Positions 32,873-43,237 of a stretch of DNA of 64,000 nucleotides are shown here, piece after piece. Within the stretch, counting starts at the first letter, position 1. Each line of letters opens with the position of its first letter. The stretch lies in NCBI RefSeq assembly GCF_026262505.1, contig NC_067206.1, positions 9,730,268-9,794,267 of the forward strand, read 5' to 3'. The DNA is from Trichomonas vaginalis G3 (lineage: Eukaryota; Parabasalia; Trichomonadida; Trichomonadidae). The translations under genes and the position numbers were made by a program. Under the pieces are notes generated by a model. It was not told the origin of the DNA. It searched no databases and saw only the letters and a list, made by a program, of their open reading frames with translations.

Positions 32873-33247
32873 TTATTCGTTAAATAATTGGAATTTAACA
32901 ATTTGATCAAAAACGTAAGAACAAGCACTTCTGCACGAGTCTCTTAACTTTTTCTGATTTTGGAATGTAAGTACCATGAATTCTTCTGATCTTTGGATAT
33001 ATAAAACGGACGAGTTAGTTTCTGCAGCAAGGAAAGTAGGTGTTAACTCTATTACTGCGAATGTTTTATCCTGAAATTTAAAACCATTATATATATCTTT
33101 TGATTCAGTACCAAAAATGTCACTGATTTCACGAAATTCCTTGGGATTTGTTACAAAACCTGGTGTTGTATAGTAAACAACACCATCTGATCCGGCTATT
33201 ACTGCAGCAAATACATCTGATTTCACTTGATCTAATAATGCTTCCAT
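32873..33247 (-). CDS. Small alpha/beta protein, unknown
   Basis: 124 residues from MEALLDQVKSDVFAAV; the frame has another Met ten codons upstream, which would leave an even shorter divergent spacer. VFAAVIAGSDGVVYYTTPG and FAVIELTPTFLAAETNSSVLY look like strand-turn-strand elements, and the last helix is SCRSACSYVFDQIVKF. Size and pattern recall roadblock/LC7 or profilin-like folds, but no signature settles it. Its start lies 42 bp from the start of the divergent bromodomain gene. Confidence 0.5.
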   Translation of the reverse strand: MEALLDQVKSDVFAAVIAGSDGVVYYTTPGFVTNPKEFREISDIFGTESKDIYNGFKFQDKTFAVIELTPTFLAAETNSSVLYIQRSEEFMVLTFQNQKKLRDSCRSACSYVFDQIVKFQLFNE

Positions 33248-33289
33248 AATAAAAATGTGACAAAAAAGTGACAACAAAAGTTATCACAT
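33248..33289. promoter_or_regulatory. Compact bidirectional promoter, 42 bp
   Basis: Only 42 bp (if the shorter start is right) separate the start codons of two divergent genes. The spacer contains GTGACAAAAAAGTGACAACA, two direct GTGACA repeats. No textbook initiator is obvious on either strand. Confidence 0.45.
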
Positions 33290-33688
33290 ATGAATCCAAT
33301 CACTGTAAAGCTAGAAGACGGCGGCTGGACACCAGCACTTCACCAAATAGCAATAGAAGTTATTGATTCATTGATTAATAGACCAGCATCAGCCCTTATT
33401 TCTGATCCGAAAGAGCATCAAATTACATTCCAATCAGTTAGAGAAAAATTATCAAAGAAAAAGTATAGCACAATTGAAGAATGGGGAAATGAAATACGTT
33501 TAATCTTTAAGAAAGCAAAAGACACAAAGGAAGATCTCTCTATTGATGTCGCTGAAGAATTTGAGATCAAATTCGAAAGAAAATATCAGCAAATAGTAGA
33601 ATTAAGTCATTTCAAGTTCAAGACAGCAACAAAAAGAATTGTCGAAGATATTGATGATCTTAAAGAGAAATATAAAGATTTAGAATGA
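33290..33688 (+). CDS. Small bromodomain-like protein
   Basis: 132 residues. The pattern fits a single bromodomain with little else: helix Z (ALHQIAIEVIDSLINRPAS), a ZA-loop region (ISDPKEHQITFQSVREKLSKKKY), then TIEEWGNEIRLIFKKAKD, equivalent to the ...KLExxxYxTxxEFxxDVRLIFxNA stretch, and a long last helix. Bromodomains bind acetyl-lysine on histones, which suggests a chromatin role. The acetyl-lysine-contacting Asn is not obvious. The protein is much shorter than BET-type readers and may function within a complex. Confidence 0.6.
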   Translation: MNPITVKLEDGGWTPALHQIAIEVIDSLINRPASALISDPKEHQITFQSVREKLSKKKYSTIEEWGNEIRLIFKKAKDTKEDLSIDVAEEFEIKFERKYQQIVELSHFKFKTATKRIVEDIDDLKEKYKDLE

Positions 33689-34180
33689 ACAAACTTGTAA
33701 AACCTATCGATTACAGAATTTTCACAACAATAAATATGTTATTACTCCAAATAAAATTTTATTATATAAAATTTCGTTTTGTTAGCGAATTAACTTTTTC
33801 ACCATCTTTTTATATCGAGTTTTTAATATGTTTAATCAAATTTGTTATGAGTTAGGAATTTTATTTTCCATAAAAAAATGAGATTTGGTTTTGTTATAAT
33901 TTACTCAACATAGGATATGTTTTAGAAGACATATATAAGGGCTTTTGATACACTATGGAACCATAGTTATGGATATATAGTGCATAGAAGTTTTGAAAAG
34001 GAATGACTTAGTTTCATTGGTAAATTTGATCTCTTCATCTAAAAAGATTGACCACATATAGATAATCAATATTTTTATAGAAATTATCTATTATGACACT
34101 AAGGTAAGCTTATTTTAAAATAAAATGTCCAATTTAAATAAAAAAGCATGATTTCCCTTCACGAAAAGTGACATGAAAAT
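33689..34180. other. Intergenic, nothing recognised
   Basis: AT-rich spacer between the bromodomain-like gene and the CLPTM1-family gene. No open frame or repeat was recognised. Confidence 0.4.
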
Positions 34181-36046
34181 ATGAGTTCGGAAGAACAACC
34201 CAGTTCAAATCCAAAAGAAACAGCGCCAATTCAACAACACCCTAAAAGACCAATACGCAGACATCTTACTGCTGCCGAACGCGAAAAATTGGAAGAAATG
34301 AGAGCTCCACTTTGGGAAAAGATCCTTAGGAAGAACATTGCCACAATAGGCTTTGCATTTATCATATTTTTCTATACTTGTCTTAAACCAATTCTCGAAA
34401 ATATCATTCCTGAAGGCAATAATGTCAGACTTTTCAACAAATTCAAACCAGGTGATTTACTCAAGTACAGAATCTTCATGTCAACATACAAAGATCTCAA
34501 ACTTGACAGACCAAATTCATACAGATTCATTTATGAATCCCCAGAATTCAATTATAGTCTGAAACATTTCACCCAACACCTTGGAGACCTTAATTACACA
34601 GTTACTATCAATCCCAAGATCTTATCCAATAAAACCGAGAGATATTGGGTTGTAGAAGTTTCTCCTGTCGACTGCAATTTCCAAGAAGGTCCAGTTAATG
34701 GCAAAGATTGCGTCAAGTCCTACCACGTTGCTCCAATCATCCGCTGGGAGACTCCTGCCAAGAAAGAAGGCCGTAAACTTCTTGATTTCAATAGGAAGAA
34801 AGAACCCGAAGTAAAACAAGAAGATGACATCTATTCTAACACGACATTACGTCCATTTACTTATCCAAACAATACCTTCGATATAGTTTTCATTAAAGAT
34901 TACATCAGAATCTCAGATATCGCATATCATAATTACAAGCACATTAGAGCCAGCGAACAGTTCCAAATCTTAATCCCACCAACCACCGAAAATTACTACC
35001 TCCATATTCCTAACTCTCGTCTCTGGCTGAACGAATCTGAGACAAAAGATATCGAATACCATCTTTCCTTCCAGTTGAAGAGTTTCTTTGCTTGGGATTA
35101 TCCATTAGACCAAGAAGTCGGTCAGGATAACAAGGTTCTTCTCAAAGTTTGGACCGATATCAAAACCGCTCATATTGAAAACCCAGCATGGTTCTTCTGG
35201 GGCTATATCTTCCTTGCCGTTACCCGTAACATTGTAAAACTCATCACATTCAAGGAAGAATTCGATTTCTGGATAGATGTCAAGAATGTCCGAGGAATTT
35301 CAGTTCACACCGTTGTATTTGACTTGTTTACAGATATCGTTGTAATGTTGTATCTTTACGATCAACACTCCAACATGCTTGATGTAATTTTGAAAGGATT
35401 TTCTATACTTTTGTCACTTTTCAAAGTATTCAAATTACTTACACCAATTATGGACTGGCCATACTTCAAATGGAACGGCGGCGAAGACGATCCAGACACA
35501 TTGACATTCGATAATGAAGTTGGCAAGTATATTAACAAAGGATTGATTCCTTTATTCATAGGAACATTGATTTATCAACTTATTTTCAGTGAATTCAAAT
35601 CATGGATGTCATTTATCATTCAAGGATTCTTTAGTTTTGTTTCTTTGTTTGGTTTCGTAAGATTATTCCCACAGTTGTATATTAACTACAAACTGAAGTC
35701 TGTTGCAGGTATTTCATTCACTGTTTTGGTCTACAAATGCATTGGTACTTTCATTGATGATTTATACGCAATATTAATGAATTTGCCAACATTGTATAAG
35801 ATTACTTGTTTCAGAGATGATATAACATTCTTTATTTGGGTATTCCAATGCTGTATTTATAAGATTGATAATACTAGATCTAATGAATACGGTGAAATCC
35901 TTGCGAAATTGAAGGAAGAAGAGGAAGACGAAGCTGAAGAAGAGATGAAAAAGATTAAGAAAGAAGTTAAAATAGAAGATATTGATGATAGTGAGGATGA
36001 TGAATTACAAATGAGAACTCAGAAAGAAAAGAAAGATAACTTTTAA
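34181..36046 (+). CDS. CLPTM1: CLPTM1-family transmembrane protein
   Basis: 621 residues. A basic cytosolic head is followed by one membrane helix (NIATIGFAFIIFFYTCLKPI) and a large luminal domain (residues ~70-360) with several N-x-S/T sites. Four or five membrane helices follow, and then an acidic C-terminal tail (EEEEDEAEEEMKK...). Signature stretches are LFPQLYINYKLKSVAGISFT, VYKCIGTFIDDLYAILMNLP and CFRDDITFFIW, which are the most conserved part of CLPTM1/CLPTM1L. In other eukaryotes these ER/plasma-membrane proteins act in receptor trafficking and lipid scrambling. Length is near the family norm (about 600-670). The frame is intact. Confidence 0.92.
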   Translation: MSSEEQPSSNPKETAPIQQHPKRPIRRHLTAAEREKLEEMRAPLWEKILRKNIATIGFAFIIFFYTCLKPILENIIPEGNNVRLFNKFKPGDLLKYRIFMSTYKDLKLDRPNSYRFIYESPEFNYSLKHFTQHLGDLNYTVTINPKILSNKTERYWVVEVSPVDCNFQEGPVNGKDCVKSYHVAPIIRWETPAKKEGRKLLDFNRKKEPEVKQEDDIYSNTTLRPFTYPNNTFDIVFIKDYIRISDIAYHNYKHIRASEQFQILIPPTTENYYLHIPNSRLWLNESETKDIEYHLSFQLKSFFAWDYPLDQEVGQDNKVLLKVWTDIKTAHIENPAWFFWGYIFLAVTRNIVKLITFKEEFDFWIDVKNVRGISVHTVVFDLFTDIVVMLYLYDQHSNMLDVILKGFSILLSLFKVFKLLTPIMDWPYFKWNGGEDDPDTLTFDNEVGKYINKGLIPLFIGTLIYQLIFSEFKSWMSFIIQGFFSFVSLFGFVRLFPQLYINYKLKSVAGISFTVLVYKCIGTFIDDLYAILMNLPTLYKITCFRDDITFFIWVFQCCIYKIDNTRSNEYGEILAKLKEEEEDEAEEEMKKIKKEVKIEDIDDSEDDELQMRTQKEKKDNF

Positions 36047-37447
36047 AATTATTAATAAAATTAATGTTAAAATTAGATGAAATTTTATTATTATTTATTT
36101 TATTTGTGTCAAATAGTTATACAAATTAATATCAAAGCCATGATAAAGCAAAATTAAATCTAATTTTTGATAAAACGTTTCCAAATTGGGAGGGTTCATA
36201 TTATCTGACGGGTTTAAATTGGGTTTTGAGGGCATTTGTAAATATTATCGTACTCATTTGTGAGAATTGGAGGTTTGTATATTAATGTTTTATATAACAT
36301 TTTTGCATTGTGTCAAAATAAGGTAGCTGATTATAAAAATGTCTCAAAGGGATTTTATTGTTTTTGTGTGCATTTGAAAATCCATCATTAGATCGGCATC
36401 TGAACCAGTCATCAATTTTTGAAGCCGAAAAATTTGGAAACGTTATAGCACAACGTATATATCTAAGTTAAATATTCTTTTGATGAGTTGAATCTTACGT
36501 GAATCAATTATATTATAATCATGAGAGATGTTGATGGATGAATTTTTCTTTACATTGCAGAAATACTGATTCTCCTACAAATGTAACAGAATAAATCAAG
36601 AATTAAACAACTTCTTTTGTGTATACATGATAGCTAGAATGTAAAACAAAGGTACATTCACTATTTTTGACAAAATTTTAAATTTTCATGGGGTTGTAAA
36701 TCTTATAATAACTAGATGAATAAGGAATGAATCCCAGTATAATGTGCATCATTATATTAAACACTATATGTAAGGCTAATGATTCTATTAACACTTATGA
36801 AGATCTATAGTATTTGAGCAGATAAGTTTGATAATTTCCAAAACTCTTATATTTCAAAATTAAAGTGTGCGAATGCATTTAAATGAGAGCAAAAAGAGAT
36901 TGATGCTGTTAAAACTAGGTGTTAATTTGCAATTATTTCGCATCACAAGAACTACCCAGTAAATTCGGCTCTCTTTCTTTGCAATTATTCTCCATTATAC
37001 CTATAATATAATGGTTAGGGTTTGAAGAAAAGTTACTAGAGAATTATTGACTTTTGAAATAATGCAGAATTTTACTTGAAGAAATCATTAATTTATGAGT
37101 TCCAAATTGCTAAGCATGACGAAGGATCATTAAATTTGCTACAATTAAATACATTTATTGCAGAATTAAGATTTTTGAAATTAAAAGTTTGAAATATTGC
37201 CTTTTTGAATAAAAATTTAAATTTTATTATATAATCATGATAATATCTTATAGAAATTAAAAGAAAATATTTTAAACCATTCAAATATTTTGAATGTCTT
37301 ATCAATTTAAAATATTAAAAGATAGCTTGATTTTATCATCATTAGTTGTTATCAAAGTTTTCTTCTTTTGATGAACAACAGTAAATGATTTGTTAATAGC
37401 TTGTCTTCCTTTTTTGCACCAAATTCAAAATTCTCACCCGATCAGTA
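36047..37447. other. Long intergenic region, nothing recognised
   Basis: About 1.4 kb of AT-rich DNA downstream of the CLPTM1-family gene. No open frame worth reporting, no RNA gene and no clear repeat was seen. Confidence 0.4.
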
Positions 37448-37894
37448 ATCGAAAATTTTGTAGCATACGATTATTTTCCATTGAAAAATTATCACTAAAA
37501 AACTTTAAAAAATTAACTTTTATTCTTAATTTCATGTATGAAGAAGGTAGGAAATGACTTTAAGATTGACATCCTATTCATGGCTAAAGTTTTAGGAACT
37601 TTGAAGCCTAATTTGATATTGAAATTTTGGAAGATCAATGAATATGGGGATAAAAGTTGCATATCCTTGGCCATTAAGAGGACATGTTATGAGAGTGGAT
37701 AGCGTTCGACGATTCACTGAAAAAGTTACTCCTCGAAAAGACTATCTAAAGCCATCAAGTTTTTTGAATATTTTCTATCGTCTTTTTATTTTTAGTAAAT
37801 TAGGATGCTCATTAAACAGTATGATTAAATATACAAAAATTTTTAATTTATTTTTCAAGGGAAAATAATCGTATGCTACAAAATTCTTTCGATT
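37448..37894. repeat. Inverted-repeat pair, MITE-like, about 447 bp
   Basis: ATTTTGTAGCATACGATTAT (37455-37474) within a ~32-bp arm recurs inverted at about 37862-37894, with the spacer near 380 bp. The arms differ by a 2-nt indel near the outer end. No target duplication is clear. A third, shorter hairpin on the same theme (TTTTGTAGC...GCTACAAAA) lies just outside at about 37918-37950. A small frame inside has no recognised features. Confidence 0.45.
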
Positions 37895-38824
37895 CATCAT
37901 TCAATTGAGAATGATAATTTTGTAGCATTTTTCTAAAAAACGCTACAAAATTATTAAGTTATGATGATAATCTTGCACTCAATTTTGAAACTCTCTGATT
38001 TACAAATAAGCATTCCTTTGGAAAAGCAGTCCTATTATGATTCAAGATATTTTAAAGCCCCCATTTCATACAATGCGCAGATATATTCGAAATTGCAAGA
38101 ACTCTCAAGAAAAATGCAGCAGCAAAGAAGATTCCATAGTTTCTAGCATCAAAAATTTACAACCTTAATACAACAGTTAAAGAGAAGCTCGAAAAGAAAA
38201 TAATTAACCATAAAGCTGGAAACCATTCGATATATACTATTAGATCTAATAAAAAGTTAATTATAACATATTTTACATGCTATTTGTTGACTCTGTTCCA
38301 TTATATTACCATATATATCTTTTTGAAATCTAAAATATTTTTACGATTTTAACCATGTGTTGTTGAAACCATATATCAATCTTAGCTAAAGTATAGTTTA
38401 TGAATTTGTCACCATCTAACGTATGAATTTTCAAAAATGTCAAATATGTTCATTTTTTCTGTATATTCAGCCATAATTTCACGTTGTTATACTATTCAAC
38501 TATTATTTAATATTTTTATCGATTTAAATATATGATGAGATGCTTAGTTCTCCCGGAAATCGATTTTTAATCGCAATTTTAACTTTCCAAAAAAAATTCA
38601 AAAATAAAAATCCCTCTCAATTTTCTAAGTTTTCTAACTCGCCAAATCTCTAGCCAAATTTTTTTGGCCCGTATAAATATTGTTAGGCACTATATAGGGA
38701 TGCTATTTATCCTATTTTCATCCCATTTTACTGTTATCGCCTAGTGAATGTACCTTTTGTAAAACAAATGTTCAGATACAGAGAAAATAATACAATTTGT
38801 CACTTTTTGAAATATATTTTATAA
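37895..38824. other. Intergenic, nothing further recognised
   Basis: AT-rich DNA before the duplicated beta-helix fragment. Apart from the short hairpin near 37918-37950 I see no gene or repeat. Confidence 0.4.
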
Positions 38825-39868
38825 ACTCAATTTGATCCATCAAGTTATTCAATATATTTTAGTCATGAATGGAACAAATTTTATGCAGGAGATCTTTCAA
38901 ATACGCCATACGAAAACAATAGTTCAAAACTTTCACCAGGTGATCAAAATTACTACGTAAAGAGTTGCCTTTTTTCCGAGAATATTGACTCAGGTGCCAT
39001 TAATTTTGCAACTAAACAATATACAACAAAACTATTAGTTGACGAAACCCAATTTTTAAATTGTAGTAACTCCAATTCTGGAGGAAGTTTGTACTTCTCC
39101 ACAGAAGGCGAATGTGTCCAAGATCGAATAATAAGTGACTCATCAAAAGTAACATCAAACTATTATGGAGTTTATTGTTATTCAGATGTTTCAGATCAAG
39201 AATCATTCCAAAACAAAATCCTTTCTTCTTCAATCACTAAAAGTGGAGAAAATAACTTAGGATATAATAATATTTACCTAAAAAATGGAAAAATTAATTT
39301 TACTAATTCAAATATTTCTCATTCAAAATGCAATTATTTTAGTGCTTCTTATTTTGATAGTTATTTATCAGATTCAAAAGTTTTATTTTCTATATTTTAT
39401 GATAATAAAGATAAACCTCCAGGTGGTTCTGCCTCTGTTAACCTTTATAATTCACCATCATCAAATATTCTATTCGAAGCAACAAATTTCCAAAATATTA
39501 CTAATTATTTTTTAGTTTATGCATATTATTCTCCAACAAATATAACAAAATGTTGTTTCTCAAATAACAATATTTCTAATTATTATTTCTATGGATCTAG
39601 TGCCAAAATTACAGTTGATAGATGTTTCATTGATGTAAGTCCAATTAAAGAAGGAGCAGTTGAAATAACTAACGAAATCAAAGATACATCTAACATAGAT
39701 ATTTGTAAAACATACTATGAACTCGAATATCAAATTCTTGATATCAATAAAAATAAAGATAAAAATAAATTTAACACAGAATATTTTGAAAATATTGGCA
39801 AAGCTCCAAAATATAATAATTTTTCAAGCATTTCTACAAATTTAATAAACTTCACATTAAACACATAG
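38825..39868 (+). pseudogene. Beta-helix gene, copy 2, 5'-truncated
   Basis: The frame is open from 38825 to the stop at 39868 but contains no ATG anywhere. Similarity to copy 1 (30917-32005) starts at ATCAAGTTATTC near 38838 and stays high at protein level through ILFEATNFQNIT and the common end SSISTNLINFTLNT. It continues about 150-170 bp past the stop. The 5' part of copy 1, including its ATG, is absent. It is therefore a truncated segmental duplicate without a normal start. Confidence 0.7.
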
Positions 39869-40126
39869 GTTTTTCGTATATGATTTCATTCTTTATTACT
39901 AATTCAAGTTTCTAATGGATTTTTTAATGCTAGAAACTAAGCATGAAAACAGAGGCCAGCATGGGATCTCTTCTAGGGTCATTCAAATATCACAACTTGA
40001 AGATTATTCAAATCTGTAATAAATCTTCAATGATAGCTAATAAAATGAAAAAGAATAATTGAAAATCAATTCAACATGATTTTAAAACAATCCGAACATT
40101 AAAATTCGGTAATTCCAAGTGACCAT

Positions 40127-40586
40127 AGTAGTATATGTTGAAGGGTTGTGTGATTTTTTTTGTTACGTCTATATATAGATGAAGGTATATTTTCACATCT
40201 TCTATATATAGATGATATAAAAATTTTTTCTTACGTTTTTTAAGTCATGAATTCGTAAGAAAGCGCGACATTATTAAATAAATTAGTAATAAATATTATA
40301 TACTAAACACATTTTAAAAAATTAACATTAATTTTAAAATAATTTATTTTTTATCTTTTATAAAAGAAGCTATATATAGATGATGTCAGATATTCCACGA
40401 TTAATTAAACATTGTTTAAATCATGAATGGGTTAAACTTCAATTTAAAAATGAAGATTGTGAATTATTAAATGAATATGAAAGCCAAAATAAGCTAATGA
40501 GGTATAAATATAATGATAAAGAATATTTAATTTCATGAAATCAATGGAGTCATAATCAAAGACCTCATAAACGAGAAAAAGAAATT
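40127..40586. repeat. Left terminal inverted repeat of Maverick, 460 bp
   Basis: Matches 60221-60680 in inverted orientation over 460 bp without gaps and with only a handful of differences. It includes four copies of the motif CTATATATAGA(C/T) and the first part of the gene that is complete at the right end (59879-60427). Confidence 0.9.
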
Positions 40587-40591
40587 AGAAA

Positions 40592-40960
40592 CTAATGATT
40601 ATTTGAATTTATGAAATCAATTATTTGATTCATTCTTTCTTCAATCTCTTCTATTCTTTTTGTTAAATCATCAATTTTCATTAATGATGTGATTCTTGAT
40701 TGAGGAATAGATTTCAAACTAACCACCCCCTTTATTTTTGAAATTTTGAATCCATCAACTTTAAACATTTTATTCAATTTACACGTTGTCAATTCTTCAA
40801 ATAATTTTTTATTATTGGTATAATAGTCATTAAATTCTTCAACAGATGAAAAAATTTTTATTTCAGTAATTGGTTTAACAACGTTTATTTTTTGTTGAAC
40901 ATTTACACTTTCATTTATTTCTTCCTCCTCTGTTCCGTTTATTTTTAAAATCGGTTTCAT
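40592..40960 (-). CDS. Maverick gene, small coiled-coil protein
   Basis: 122 residues. An N-terminal acidic stretch is followed by a central LKINGTEEEEIN...VKPITEIKIF region and a C-terminal heptad-rich helix (LTKRIEEIEERMNQIIDFI). It abuts the inner edge of the left terminal repeat and is transcribed towards it, divergently from the next gene. The function was not recognised. Confidence 0.6.
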   Translation of the reverse strand: MKPILKINGTEEEEINESVNVQQKINVVKPITEIKIFSSVEEFNDYYTNNKKLFEELTTCKLNKMFKVDGFKISKIKGVVSLKSIPQSRITSLMKIDDLTKRIEEIEERMNQIIDFINSNNH

Positions 40961-41026
40961 TTATCATTAAATAAAAATTAGAATATAAGTGATGAAAATG
41001 AATTTTTAATTAATGTTAAATCAGAA

Positions 41027-41263
41027 ATGGCGGCAGGATTCTTTAAAAAATTATGGGATGGAATTAAGAAAGCTGCGGGTTGGGTTTATAAAAAGGTTAT
41101 TAAACCTGTTGCAAACTTTTTGGCACCAGTAGCGAAAACGGCAGGAACTATCATAGGTGGAGTATTAGGTACTAAAGCAGGTAATCCGGCGATGGGAGCA
41201 CAAGCGGGTAACGCAATTGGTGGAATAGCTGAAGGAATACTTAATAAAATAGGAGGTAGATAG
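41027..41263 (+). CDS. Maverick gene, small amphipathic/Gly-rich protein A
   Basis: 78 residues. The N-terminal amphipathic helix MAAGFFKKLWDGIKKA is followed by a basic linker and a Gly/Ala-rich hydrophobic C-terminus (GTIIGGVLGTKAG). This composition resembles small membrane-active virion proteins such as adenovirus protein VI or X. It shares its first 11 residues, MAAGFFKKLWD, with the convergent gene beside it. Confidence 0.65.
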   Translation: MAAGFFKKLWDGIKKAAGWVYKKVIKPVANFLAPVAKTAGTIIGGVLGTKAGNPAMGAQAGNAIGGIAEGILNKIGGR

Positions 41264-41287
41264 TGGAAAAATAAATAAATATTATTT

Positions 41288-41503
41288 TTATCTTAGTATC
41301 GGTTGTAGTCTTTGATAAACTTTTTCTCCTTTATTTAAAATTTCTCTTATTGGGGCAGCTTTTGGTGTTATTGATTCAGCAACGTCACTAATTGCTTCTT
41401 TATTATTAAATATCCAATTTGCTCCCTTCTTCAATGTTTCCCAAATTTTACTCGCTCCTCTTTTTACTTTATCCCATAATTTTTTAAAGAACCCTGCCGC
41501 CAT
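41288..41503 (-). CDS. Maverick gene, small amphipathic protein B
   Basis: 71 residues on the opposite strand, starting with the same MAAGFFKKLWD peptide as protein A and then diverging (KVKRGASKIWETLKKGANW). The rest is basic and helical. The pair converges tail to tail over a 24-bp gap. A common origin of the N-terminus by duplication and inversion is likely. Confidence 0.65.
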   Translation of the reverse strand: MAAGFFKKLWDKVKRGASKIWETLKKGANWIFNNKEAISDVAESITPKAAPIREILNKGEKVYQRLQPILR

Positions 41504-41572
41504 AGTTGATTATTTCATTAAAATTAAAAATTCATTTTCATCTTTTAATTTTGATTTTTTATTTATTAATAA

Positions 41573-43213
41573 ATGACGACTAACTATTTAGTGTCAAACA
41601 CTAAACCAATTAATGGAAATGTGTTTCATTCATTCGAAAAGATAAATGAAATATTCGCAAAGAATGATGGAAGAAGATATTATAGAGAACTTGAAAGTTC
41701 ATGCTATGACTCTGATGCTCCATATTTTGATGATAAACAAACTCATTTAAGAATTACAAACCCGGCTCATGATGTGAACCAATTAGGTGACACATATATT
41801 AAACGCAAAGTTAAAGCAACTCTAGTTTCAAATAAAGCTTTCACATGTGATGCCGCTTTTAAATGCATACGTTTATTCGTTGGTTACAAATCATCAAATC
41901 AAAGCTTTAAACAATTAGAAGTAGAAACCGAAAGAGGTGATGCCGGTTATCTTCAGATGGATTGCGCCCGTGAATCTTTCGCATTTGCAACATATAAACC
42001 AAAATCAGAAAGGAAAGTTAAAAAGTTTGTTCATTCGTTATATAATAATGTTCAAAAATATGATAACTCAGTATGTGGTAAATATATTGACCCTTCAGAA
42101 GTTTTCAAGAACGCAAATAAAGAAGTTGATATCACTTTTGATATGATTATTCCGGTAAATGATTTGTTAGCATTTCAGGCGTTCGATGATTATCCTAAAT
42201 CATTTGGTGATATCATTCTTAAATATTATGTTTTCAGGGATACTTTGGTATTTTGTCAGGATGACCCGTTAAGAGTTGCTGATTTACAAAATTACGTTTA
42301 TGAAAAAATAACTGATGAAAATTATGAAAAGATTATGAATCATGTTTATAAATATGATCGCAAATTCCAACAAATCGGACTTCCTGCCAAATTAATTACA
42401 AGCTTAGCCGCCACATCTGCTGACACAACAGTTGATGATGTTATTATTTCATGCACAAAGATGGAAGTTTTAGAGGATAAATGTATTACACCGGGATATG
42501 GTTTAATTGAAGAATCAGTTAAAGCAATACCACGTTTATTTAGTAAGGAAGATCCATTCATGATTCCAGCTCAACATATTGACGTTCGTTCACTAAATGG
42601 AGGTTGCATCACTCCTGAAGGTATCAGCCCGGATTTCTCATACGCTCTTCATAATGTTACAGATGTTGTGTTAACATTTCCGAAGAATGCAATGCAAAGA
42701 ACGGTTTTAGAAAATCCAATGCTTCGAGGTCTTCAGGTCACTATAGATTCCAGAAACTTCCCCGATCAAGCTATGACCACAGTGGGTGACATATTCTTTA
42801 CACGTATGCTTCAAGCTTCTGATTTAGATGGAGTGAATGAATGCACAGAAGAATACGAGGACTCATTAACTAGACCACTGAATGCAGATGATGGCACGCC
42901 ATTAGCTAGAACATGGAAAGACCAAACTTCATTCTTATGCACTATTCCAGTTCAACGTGATGGAGCGGGTATATTCTTTGATGGATTAGAAACTTTCAAC
43001 TCACAAGTTACAGTACAAGTGAAAGCTTATCCAATCATTCAGGGTGAAAATGACACTTACTGTTCAAAGGTGACAAATCCTCCTCAGGTTTGGTTTACTA
43101 GGACAACATATTGGACATGGACACCGGATGAAGGTTTGAAATATCATCCAACAGGTACACCACCGCAGTATAGAAGTTCATATGATGAAATATTGATGAA
43201 TAGAAATGTTTAA
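41573..43213 (+). CDS. Maverick major capsid-like protein
   Basis: 546 residues. It is beta-rich with no long hydrophobic segment. Two halves of similar strand pattern are seen (for example VDITFDMIIPVNDLLAFQAF in the first half and VTDVVLTFPKNAMQRTVLEN in the second), which fits a double jelly-roll capsid protein. Its position directly upstream of the A32-type ATPase gene is the usual Polinton order, and its size is in the expected range. The assignment is by architecture and context rather than by signature. Confidence 0.65.
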   Translation: MTTNYLVSNTKPINGNVFHSFEKINEIFAKNDGRRYYRELESSCYDSDAPYFDDKQTHLRITNPAHDVNQLGDTYIKRKVKATLVSNKAFTCDAAFKCIRLFVGYKSSNQSFKQLEVETERGDAGYLQMDCARESFAFATYKPKSERKVKKFVHSLYNNVQKYDNSVCGKYIDPSEVFKNANKEVDITFDMIIPVNDLLAFQAFDDYPKSFGDIILKYYVFRDTLVFCQDDPLRVADLQNYVYEKITDENYEKIMNHVYKYDRKFQQIGLPAKLITSLAATSADTTVDDVIISCTKMEVLEDKCITPGYGLIEESVKAIPRLFSKEDPFMIPAQHIDVRSLNGGCITPEGISPDFSYALHNVTDVVLTFPKNAMQRTVLENPMLRGLQVTIDSRNFPDQAMTTVGDIFFTRMLQASDLDGVNECTEEYEDSLTRPLNADDGTPLARTWKDQTSFLCTIPVQRDGAGIFFDGLETFNSQVTVQVKAYPIIQGENDTYCSKVTNPPQVWFTRTTYWTWTPDEGLKYHPTGTPPQYRSSYDEILMNRNV

Positions 43214-43237
43214 AATTATAAATTTATTTTTGATTAA

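Noticed and set aside
37638-38146. Two 60-76 codon frames upstream of the truncated beta-helix copy
   Set aside because: One lies inside the MITE-like inverted repeat, and neither shows a domain, initiator or codon pattern of a gene.
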